Assembly: GCA_030038955.1 (NCBI GenBank)
Contig: JASHQV010000364.1
Coordinates: 1 to 6,288 of the forward strand
Origin: Solirubrobacteraceae bacterium
GTDB taxonomy: Bacteria > Actinomycetota > Thermoleophilia > Solirubrobacterales > Solirubrobacteraceae
Length of the DNA: 6,288 nt
Direction: 5' to 3'
How positions within the stretch are numbered: position 1 is the first letter of the stretch; each line of letters begins with the position of its first letter. A model generated the notes under the pieces. The model did no database searches, was not told the origin of the DNA, and was given only the letters and a program-made list of their open reading frames with translations. The position numbers and the translations under genes are program-made. Shown in pieces: positions 1 to 4,363 of the stretch.

Positions 1-1
1 C

Positions 2-742
2 ACCGGCCAGGCGGCGACCGTCGACGAGGTCCTCACCGGCCGCCAGAACCTGCTGATGACCGGGCGCTTGAGCGGACTCTCCCGTGGCACGGCGCGCGCA
101 CGCGCGAGCGAGCTGCTCGAGCAGTTCGACCTCGCCGACGCCGCCGACCGGCCGGTGCGGACCTACAGCGGCGGCATGCGTCGCCGTCTCGACCTCGCTG
201 CCAGCCTCGTGATGCGACCGCCGGTGCTGTTCCTCGACGAGCCCACCACCGGCCTCGATCCGACGAGCCGCCTGCACATGTGGAACGTCATCCGTGACCT
301 GATCGCCGGCGGCGTGACGCTGCTGCTGACGACGCAGTACCTCGACGAGGCCGACGCGCTGGCCGACCGCATCGCGGTTGTCGATCACGGCCGCGTGATC
401 GCCGACGGCACGGCCAACGAGCTCAAGCGCCAGACCGGCGGCGCGCGCCTCGACGTGGTGCTGAGCGAGGCGCATCCGGAGGCACGCGAGGCGCTCGCGT
501 CGCTGGTGGAGGGTGAGATCGCGCTCGCCGACGATGGCCGGCAGATCAGCGCGCCGGTCGAGGCGACGCCCGGCCTGACCACGAGGGTCGTGCGGGCACT
601 CGACCGGGCCGGCATCGAGGTCGACCACGTCGAGCTGAGACAGCCGTCGCTCGATGACGTGTTCTTCGGGCTCACCGGCCACCAAGCCGGTGAGCCCGAC
701 GCTGACGGCACCGACGCAGAACTGGAGGTAAGCCTCTCATGA
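2..742 (+). CDS. DrrA-type ABC transporter ATP-binding protein, 5'-truncated by window edge
   Basis: This is the nucleotide-binding subunit of an ABC exporter that powers the adjacent ABC-2 permease at the inner face of the membrane. The reading frame is open from base 2, so the first in-window ATG (56) is internal. The window begins in the Q-loop (TGQ, visible residues 1-3), so Walker A and roughly 80-90 residues are missing upstream. Visible motifs are the signature YSGGMRRRLDLA (from residue 55), Walker B VLFLDE with catalytic Glu80, and the D-loop GLDP (84-87). TTQYLDEAD follows, with Gln112 where most ABC ATPases have the switch histidine; this Gln is usual in DrrA proteins. The C-terminal part up to the DDVFFGLTGH element is also DrrA-like, followed by a variable acidic tail. 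The stop overlaps the permease start (ATGA), which implies translational coupling. The substrate cannot be read from sequence; DrrAB relatives export drugs, lipids or other hydrophobic compounds. Confidence 0.95.
   Translation, partial: TGQAATVDEVLTGRQNLLMTGRLSGLSRGTARARASELLEQFDLADAADRPVRTYSGGMRRRLDLAASLVMRPPVLFLDEPTTGLDPTSRLHMWNVIRDLIAGGVTLLLTTQYLDEADALADRIAVVDHGRVIADGTANELKRQTGGARLDVVLSEAHPEAREALASLVEGEIALADDGRQISAPVEATPGLTTRVVRALDRAGIEVDHVELRQPSLDDVFFGLTGHQAGEPDADGTDAELEVSLS
666..699 (+). repeat. Perfect 14-bp inverted repeat (hairpin) near the 3' end of the ABC ATPase gene
   Basis: TCGGGCTCACCGGC (666-679) and GCCGGTGAGCCCGA (686-699) are exact reverse complements separated by the 6-nt loop caccaa. 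The hairpin is inside the coding sequence, just after the conserved family core (GLTGH), and ends 39 nt before the permease start. No T-tract follows, so it is not a standard intrinsic terminator. It could stabilise or attenuate the polycistronic mRNA, but that role is inference. Confidence 0.85.
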
Positions 743-1584
743 CGACGATCACCGCCCCGCCCGGCGCCGCCCCGGCTGGCGCCGCCCGGCTGATCGGCCA
801 CGCGCGCGACATCGCCGTGCTGACCGTCCGCAACCTGATCCACATCCGTCGTGAGCCGTTGCGGCTGTCGGACGTGACGATCCAGCCGGTCCTGTTCACG
901 CTGCTGTTCGTGTACGTGTTCGGCTCCGGCGTGACGCTCGCGCACGGTGGCAGCTACACCCAGTTCGCGATCGCCGGGATGCTCGCGATGAACCTGACGA
1001 CATCGGCGATCGGCACCTCCGTGGGACTCAGCTCCGACCTCGGCACGGGCGTGATCGACCGGCTCCGCTCGCTGCCGATCTGGCCCGCCGCGGTGCTCGT
1101 CAGCCGCTCGCTGACCGACTTCCTGACGGCGATGCTGTGCACCGCGATCGTCGCCGCCGTTGGGCTCGTCGTCGGCTGGAGCCCTGACGGCACGGTGCTC
1201 GAGACGGCTGCCGGCTTCGGCGTGTTCCTCCTGTTCGGCTATGCGCTGTCGTGGATCTGCGCGTGTCTCGGGATCGCCGCGGGCGACGCCGAGTCGGCGC
1301 AGAACGTCGGCCTGATCATCCTCTTCCCGCTGGCGATCGTGTCGAACGCGCTGGTCCCCACCCAGCACATGCCGGCGATCCTGCGCGCGGTCGCCGACTG
1401 GAACCCGGTCAGCGCCGTGACTGCCGCCGCCCGCCAGCTGTTCCACAACCCCAACCCGTCGGCGGCGATCCACGTGTGGCCGATGCAACACCCGGTGATC
1501 GCCTGCCTGCTGTGGTCAGCGGTGCTGCTGGCGGTGTTCGCGCCGCTCGCCGCCTGGCTGTACAAGCGACGCACCACCGAATAG
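739..1584 (+). CDS. DrrB-type ABC-2 transporter permease
   Basis: This is the membrane subunit of the ABC exporter, working with the ATPase encoded just upstream. At 281 aa it has the usual length for ABC-2/DrrB permeases. A proline/alanine-rich cytoplasmic N-terminus leads into the family-typical segment LTVRNLIHIRREPLRL before the first membrane helix. I see six hydrophobic segments, at about residues 46-65, 74-96, 126-146, 153-181, 187-206 and 252-274. The stretch between the second and third, with GVIDRLRSLPI (104-114), is the coupling-region motif typical of this family. The protein ends with a basic tail (YKRRTTE). The ATG is preceded by GGAGG (724-728) with 10-nt spacing and overlaps the ATPase stop as ATGA, so the two subunits should be made together. 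The gene ends 56 nt before the polyamine genes; no functional link to them is evident. Confidence 0.95.
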   Translation: MTTITAPPGAAPAGAARLIGHARDIAVLTVRNLIHIRREPLRLSDVTIQPVLFTLLFVYVFGSGVTLAHGGSYTQFAIAGMLAMNLTTSAIGTSVGLSSDLGTGVIDRLRSLPIWPAAVLVSRSLTDFLTAMLCTAIVAAVGLVVGWSPDGTVLETAAGFGVFLLFGYALSWICACLGIAAGDAESAQNVGLIILFPLAIVSNALVPTQHMPAILRAVADWNPVSAVTAAARQLFHNPNPSAAIHVWPMQHPVIACLLWSAVLLAVFAPLAAWLYKRRTTE

Positions 1585-1587
1585 TCC

Positions 1588-1593
1588 TACACT
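1588..1593 (+). promoter_or_regulatory. Possible -10 element for the bpsA-speH unit
   Basis: TACACT lies just after the permease stop and 47 nt before the probable bpsA start. It resembles an actinobacterial -10 hexamer. No convincing -35 is seen at 16-18 nt upstream (AGCGAC there). The polyamine genes may therefore have their own promoter or be read through from the transporter operon. Confidence 0.25.
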
Positions 1594-1629
1594 GACGGTC
1601 GTCATGGTCGATTCGAAGCCGAAGCCACG

Positions 1630-1638
1630 AGGAGGTGA
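1630..1638 (+). promoter_or_regulatory. Shine-Dalgarno sequence that decides the bpsA start
   Basis: AGGAGGTGA is a 9-nt perfect match to the 16S rRNA anti-SD complement. Its GGAGG core (1631-1635) overlaps the in-frame GTG at 1635, so that GTG cannot sit at a working distance from it. The in-frame TTG at 1641 lies 5 nt after the core and is the better start. Confidence 0.75.
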
Positions 1639-1640
1639 CG

Positions 1641-2636
1641 TTGCATCCGCAGGAGCGAGTCCTGGCACAGATCCGGACGGACGACGATGCTTGGCAGCTT
1701 GCCGGCCGATGTCGGCTGCCGTTCGCGCAGCTGTGCAAGATGCTGCGCTCGCTCGAGGCGGACGGCCTCGTCGCGGGTTCCTCGAGTCGGCTGCGGTTGA
1801 CGGCGGCTGGCGCGCGTCGCGCGCCACATCTACTTGAGCTGTCTCCGCGGCGGTGGGCGGCGCTGCAGGCGCGCTTCACGCGCCTGACCGACGGCCGCCC
1901 AGCGGCGACCGCCGACTACGACCAGGGTCACATTACGGTCGCCTCGACGATCGAGCGCGTCCGCACGTTCGCGCGCTTCGGCGATCTCTGGGAGGGCGTG
2001 CGGGTGGCGCTGCTCGGCGACGATGACCTGCTCAGCGTGGCGCTGGCGCTGACGGGGATGCCGGAGCGGGTCACGGTGTTCGAGATCGACCAGCGACTGG
2101 TCGAGTTCATCGGCGAGCTCGCCGATCGCCACCGTCTGCCGATCGAGATCAGCACGCACGATCTGGCGCGGCCGCTGCCGCGCGAGCAGCGGGGCTGCTA
2201 CGACACGTTCCTGTGCGACCCACCCGAGGCGGACGCGGGGCTGCGGATGTTCCTGAACCGCGGGCTGATGGCGCTGCGTCCCGGCCCGGGCAGCTCCGGC
2301 TACGTGGCGATGGGACTGATCGAGGCCGACTACGACAAGTGGCGCTGGCTGCAGCGCTGGCTCAGCTCCCAGCAGCTGGCGCTGACCGCGATCGAGCCCG
2401 ACCACTCGCTGTACGAGAACTGGCCGACGCAGGCGGAGGAGGCGCTGGCGTATGGCGTCGACGTGTTCGCCACTGCCGCGACGCGTCCCTGGTACCGCAC
2501 GGCGCTGTGGCGGGTGGAGACGCTCGCGAGCTTCGAACCGCCGCGCGCGGTCGCCGTCACCGGCGACCCGATCGCGGACGAAAACTACTTCGCGCAGGCG
2601 AGTCGAGCGCGAAGCGCAAAGGCCGAAAGGAGGTGA
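1641..2636 (+). CDS. bpsA: Branched-chain polyamine synthase (BpsA, DUF43 family)
   Basis: BpsA enzymes transfer aminopropyl groups from decarboxylated AdoMet to an internal nitrogen of spermidine. The products are N4-aminopropylspermidine and N4-bis(aminopropyl)spermidine, known from archaeal and bacterial thermophiles. The 331-aa product has the family layout. A winged-helix-like N-terminal domain spans about residues 5-65 (including CRLPFAQLCKMLRSLEADGLV). A Rossmann-type transferase domain follows, with the hallmark GDDDLLS (Gly126-Asp127-Asp128-Asp129), the acidic strand end VFEID, and the CDPPE motif (Asp193-Pro-Pro-Glu196). The GDDD and DPPE motifs mark BpsA active sites and distinguish it from SpeE-type spermidine synthases. 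I chose the TTG start because a perfect SD ends just before it. A GTG two codons upstream is in frame but lies inside that SD. The stop codon lies inside the SD of speH, so the two genes form a coupled operon. The exact acceptor amine cannot be read from sequence. Confidence 0.88.
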   Translation: MHPQERVLAQIRTDDDAWQLAGRCRLPFAQLCKMLRSLEADGLVAGSSSRLRLTAAGARRAPHLLELSPRRWAALQARFTRLTDGRPAATADYDQGHITVASTIERVRTFARFGDLWEGVRVALLGDDDLLSVALALTGMPERVTVFEIDQRLVEFIGELADRHRLPIEISTHDLARPLPREQRGCYDTFLCDPPEADAGLRMFLNRGLMALRPGPGSSGYVAMGLIEADYDKWRWLQRWLSSQQLALTAIEPDHSLYENWPTQAEEALAYGVDVFATAATRPWYRTALWRVETLASFEPPRAVAVTGDPIADENYFAQASRARSAKAERR

Positions 2637-2637
2637 T
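2627..2637 (+). promoter_or_regulatory. Near-perfect Shine-Dalgarno of speH, overlapping the bpsA stop
   Basis: AAGGAGGTGAT matches the anti-SD complement over 11 nt. The bpsA TGA (2634-2636) is embedded in it, and GGAGG lies 7 nt before the speH ATG. This favours termination-reinitiation coupling and strong translation of the decarboxylase. Confidence 0.85.
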
Positions 2638-2640
2638 GGC

Positions 2641-3012
2641 ATGGATGTGCTCGGTCGTCAAGTGCTTTGTGACTTCTGGGATGCGGAGGGCCTCGACGAC
2701 GAAGAGAAGACGCGCAGGGCCCTGCGGCAGGCTGTTGACGCGGGTGGCGCCCGCCTAGTCGAGGTAGCGGTGCACCACTTCTCGCCATGGGGCGTCTCAG
2801 GCGTGGCGGTGATCGCGGAGAGTCATCTGGCCATCCACACGTGGCCGGAGCGTGGCTACGCCGCAATCGATCTGTTCACCTGCGGGACGGTCGACGTCGA
2901 CGCGATGCTCGACGTGTTGATCGATGCCTACAAGCCGGCCACGGTCGTCAAGCGACTGGTCGAGCGCGGCGCGCAACCCGAGCTGGAGCTGGAGCTGCAA
3001 GCGCTGGACTAG
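2641..3012 (+). CDS. speH: S-adenosylmethionine decarboxylase proenzyme (SpeH, pyruvoyl-dependent)
   Basis: This enzyme decarboxylates S-adenosylmethionine to the aminopropyl donor for polyamine synthesis, in the cytosol. At 123 aa it has the normal length for the short prokaryotic class. The self-cleavage motif ESHLAIHTWPE is intact. Cleavage is expected between Glu60 and Ser61, with Ser61 becoming the pyruvoyl group of the alpha chain. Ser53, His66 and Cys81 keep the same spacing from Ser61 as the catalytic Ser55, His68 and Cys83 of the Thermotoga maritima enzyme, so the protein should be active. FSPWGVSG and the FTCG stretch are also typical. The C-terminus carries an acidic extension ending ELELELQALD, encoded by three GAGCTG hexamers (2980-2997). 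The start is fixed by the strong SD, and the gene begins 4 nt after bpsA. That placement argues it supplies the donor for BpsA; a spermidine synthase elsewhere could share it. Confidence 0.96.
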   Translation: MDVLGRQVLCDFWDAEGLDDEEKTRRALRQAVDAGGARLVEVAVHHFSPWGVSGVAVIAESHLAIHTWPERGYAAIDLFTCGTVDVDAMLDVLIDAYKPATVVKRLVERGAQPELELELQALD

Positions 3013-3036
3013 CGAGGCGAGCGGGCCGAGTCGTGT

Positions 3037-3092
3037 CAACCTGGGCCGCTGTCTCCGTTCGCCAACTCGTAGCCACGCGCTCTCCCAGGTTG
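3037..3092. repeat. Spaced 9-bp inverted repeat after speH
   Basis: CAACCTGGG (3037-3045) and CCCAGGTTG (3084-3092) are exact reverse complements 38 nt apart. The arms can extend by one G-U and one G-C pair. It lies in the 162-nt gap between speH and the permease remnant. No T-tract follows, so a terminator role is unsupported. It may be a protein-binding site pair or a long-loop hairpin, or chance. Confidence 0.5.
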
Positions 3093-3110
3093 GCCTCGGC
3101 GGCGGTCGAT

Positions 3111-3136
3111 CCCGCCGGTAGCATCTCCGGCTCGGG
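3111..3136 (+). repeat. Hairpin upstream of the permease remnant
   Basis: CCCGCCGG (3111-3118) can pair with CCGGC (3127-3131) and GGG (3134-3136), with a 2-nt bulge and loop tagcatct. A possible -10 hexamer TAGCAT (3119-3124) lies in the loop, with no good -35. It may be a leftover promoter or leader structure of the permease gene; the function is unproven. Confidence 0.35.
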
Positions 3137-3174
3137 AGCGTCGGCCCGGCAGTGCCATAGGAGAGGAGAGCAAG

Positions 3175-3405
3175 ATGGAGACGGTTCCCGGTCAGGGGGC
3201 GGCGATCGATAGGGCAAGCGCAGTCGACGATGACGCCCGGCTGGCCCAGTTCGGCTACCGGCCGGAGCTGACGCGCGTCCTCGGGTTGTTCTCGAACTTC
3301 TCGGTTGCGTTCACGTACCTGTCGCCGATGGTCGGCATCTACTCGCTGTTCGTGCTCGGCGTCGGCACCGGCGGCCCGTCCTACCTGCAGGTCAGCGCGG
3401 GATAG
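3175..3405 (+). pseudogene. N-terminal remnant of an APC-family amino acid/polyamine permease
   Basis: The 76-codon frame starts at an ATG with AGGAG 6 nt upstream. It reads like the beginning of an APC-superfamily permease: a short cytoplasmic N-terminus (DDDARLAQFGYRPELTR), then LFSNFSVAFTYLSPMVGIYSLF as membrane helix 1 and the GTGGPSY turn (64-70). Intact relatives are about 450-520 aa with around 12 helices. Here similarity stops at about residue 70 and a stop follows six codons later. The other two plus-strand frames downstream show no membrane-protein continuation, so this is a truncation and not a simple frameshift. APC members import amino acids or polyamines such as putrescine, so its place directly after bpsA-speH suggests a lost uptake partner (inference). 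The intact ribosome-binding site means a short peptide could still be made, but transport is not possible. Confidence 0.8.
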
Positions 3406-3470
3406 AGCGGCGGTCGAGCGGGTCGTCACCGGCGCGGGGCCGTCACGCTGAGAGCGCAGTAGACATGCAC

Positions 3471-3555
3471 GACCTGGTTTGCGCCGCCACGTTGTGCGGC
3501 GGGCAGCTTCGACGCACGCATGACCTGGTTCGCGCCGCCATGTTGTGCGGCGGGC
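3471..3555. repeat. Two 34-bp direct repeats (51-bp period), each with a hairpin
   Basis: The copies at 3471-3504 and 3522-3555 differ at 2 of 34 positions. They begin GACCTGGTT and end GTTGTGCGGCGGGC. Each copy contains the inverted pair CGCCGC/GCGGCG (8 nt apart), able to form a stem. The 17-nt spacer brings the period to 51 bp, a multiple of three. It may be part of a coding repeat on the minus strand or a REP-like dispersed element; only two copies are visible. Confidence 0.85.
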
Positions 3556-3612
3556 TTCGCGGGACCGGTGAGTGTGGTCGCTGCACGTCCAGAGGCGGCC
3601 AGCGCCCGCGCC

Positions 3613-3642
3613 CGCCTGACGAGCGCTCGCCTGACGAGCGCT
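3613..3642. repeat. Tandem duplication of a 15-bp unit
   Basis: CGCCTGACGAGCGCT occurs twice back to back (3613-3627 and 3628-3642). Each unit plus the next base contains the palindrome GAGCGCTC. The unit length is five codons and reads ALVRR twice on the minus strand in the coding-like frame. Confidence 0.9.
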
Positions 3643-3792
3643 CGCGCGCTCGCGTGCGCCGGCAAAGAGCTGAGCTTCAGCGTCTTGACGGTGGTCGCAT
3701 AAGAGCTGAGCCGAGCCGCGCGATCGGCCGCCAGCAGCAGCATCCGGCGGGCGGGGATGTTGCTTGGGTTGAACGAGATCGTGTGCTCGCTG

Positions 3793-4239
3793 CCCGAGTG
3801 CGAGCGCCGCTTCGTGCGGAGCGAGCCCATCCCAGGCGATCAGGGTCAGCGCGTCGCGATCCTTGGCAGAGAGCTTTGCCAGGGCGGAGGCGAGCGCTCC
3901 GTCAGGCGACAGCTCGTCGGTGATCGGGATGGCGCCTGCGGACGCCGTGGCGCCGACGTGCGTGAGCCGCAACGCCAGCGCATGACGGCGAAACGCACCG
4001 CGGCGCTGGGTCGCCAGCACCTTGCGGGCAACCCCCAGCAGCCATGGCAGCTCGGCGGCGGGCACGCGGTCGAGCCGGCGCCAGGCGACGAGGAACGTCT
4101 CTCCCACGACGTCGTCGACCGCGTGGTCCGGGGACCGGCGCCTCACGTAAGCGACGATCGCGCGGTGATGCGCGCGGAACAGCTGCTCGAAGCGTTCGGC
4201 CCGCGAATCGGCGTCGGCTGGCATGACGCTGGCCATCAT
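3793..4239 (-). pseudogene. ECF sigma-70 factor, truncated within sigma region 4
   Basis: ECF sigma factors direct RNA polymerase to stress- or signal-controlled promoters. The frame from ATG 4239 (alternatives 4236 and 4224; none has a clear SD) gives a recognisable region 2: RFEQLFRAHHRAIVAYVRRR, then DDVVGETFLVAWRRLDRVP and LPWLLGVARKVLATQRR, about residues 16-80. After a linker comes the start of region 4, LSPDGALASALAKLSAKDRDALTLIAWDGL and APHEAALALG, about residues 110-149. The expected recognition helix that follows (typically a basic RVRLHRARRRL-like stretch) is absent in all three minus frames. The same frame stays open antisense through the permease remnant and speH, a high-GC artefact. 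Without the -35-binding helix the protein should not function as a normal sigma factor, although region 2 could still bind core polymerase. It is divergent from the acyl-CoA synthetase across a 124-nt gap. The break coincides with the start of the coding-like segment downstream. Confidence 0.75.
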
Positions 4240-4300
4240 CTGCTCATTGCCGGCACGGCACCAGGCGTTACAGCTCGGGCAGGGTATCGTCGGATCGCCC

Positions 4301-4318
4301 GTCCGCTGCGCGGCGGAC
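4301..4318. repeat. Small inverted repeat in the divergent sigma/ligase intergenic region
   Basis: GTCCGC (4301-4306) and GCGGAC (4313-4318) are exact reverse complements around the 6-nt loop tgcgcg. The 124-nt gap (4240-4363) separates the sigma remnant from the ligase and must hold the ligase promoter, but I could not assign a convincing -35/-10 pair. The repeat may be an operator or chance in GC-rich DNA. Confidence 0.35.
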
Positions 4319-4363
4319 CGGCCCAGATGACAAGCTTGCGCTGATGCCACGAGGAGGGACGCG

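Larger units (their letters stand above)
3426..3792 (-). pseudogene. Unrecognised coding-like minus-strand segment, probably the 3' end of a broken gene
   Basis: I do not recognise this protein. In the minus-strand frame ending at TGA 3428-3426, the stretch from about 3800 down to 3640 has coding-like composition: by hand count 45 of 52 codons end in G or C, more than in the alternative frames. It starts SEHTISFNPSNIPARRMLLL, followed by AADRAARLSSYATTVKTLKL. Two tandem repeats follow whose periods are multiples of three: a 5-residue duplication (ALVRR twice) and a 17-residue repeat containing PAAQHGGANQV and then PAAQRGGANQV. The segment has no start codon of its own that makes sense; at its upstream side it abuts, in a different frame, the ECF sigma remnant. 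The simplest reading is a C-terminal gene fragment joined to the sigma gene by a deletion. A non-coding repeat region is the alternative. Confidence 0.4.

Noticed and set aside
335..337. Gln in place of the ABC switch histidine as a sign of a defective ATPase
   Set aside because: TTQYLDEAD with Gln is the usual form in DrrA-type ATPases, so it is not an anomaly.
385..1491. Long minus-strand open frame antisense to the ABC transporter genes
   Set aside because: It is an antisense shadow of two clear ABC genes, rich in Arg/His/Asp/Gln low-complexity sequence with no recognisable domain.
1604..1837. 77-codon ORF starting at ATG 1604
   Set aside because: It lies out of frame over the bpsA start, lacks a good SD and has shadow-like composition; bpsA explains this DNA.
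1830..2642. 270-codon minus-strand open frame antisense to bpsA
   Set aside because: Arg/Gln/His-rich shadow; the plus-strand frame holds the GDDD and DPPE motifs and the SD.
3471..3555. Possible CRISPR array
   Set aside because: There are only two copies, with a 17-nt spacer and no cas genes; the unit is better described as a tandem or REP-like repeat.
2797..3792. Continuation of the sigma frame as a very long C-terminal domain
   Set aside because: The frame runs antisense through the permease remnant and speH with no domain similarity. Only the part above about 3793 reads as a sigma factor.
4240..4300. In-frame upstream extension of the sigma factor with a CPSCNAWC cysteine cluster
   Set aside because: Extending the frame upstream soon overlaps the ligase start region and has no SD or domain support. 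The cysteines are probably chance.
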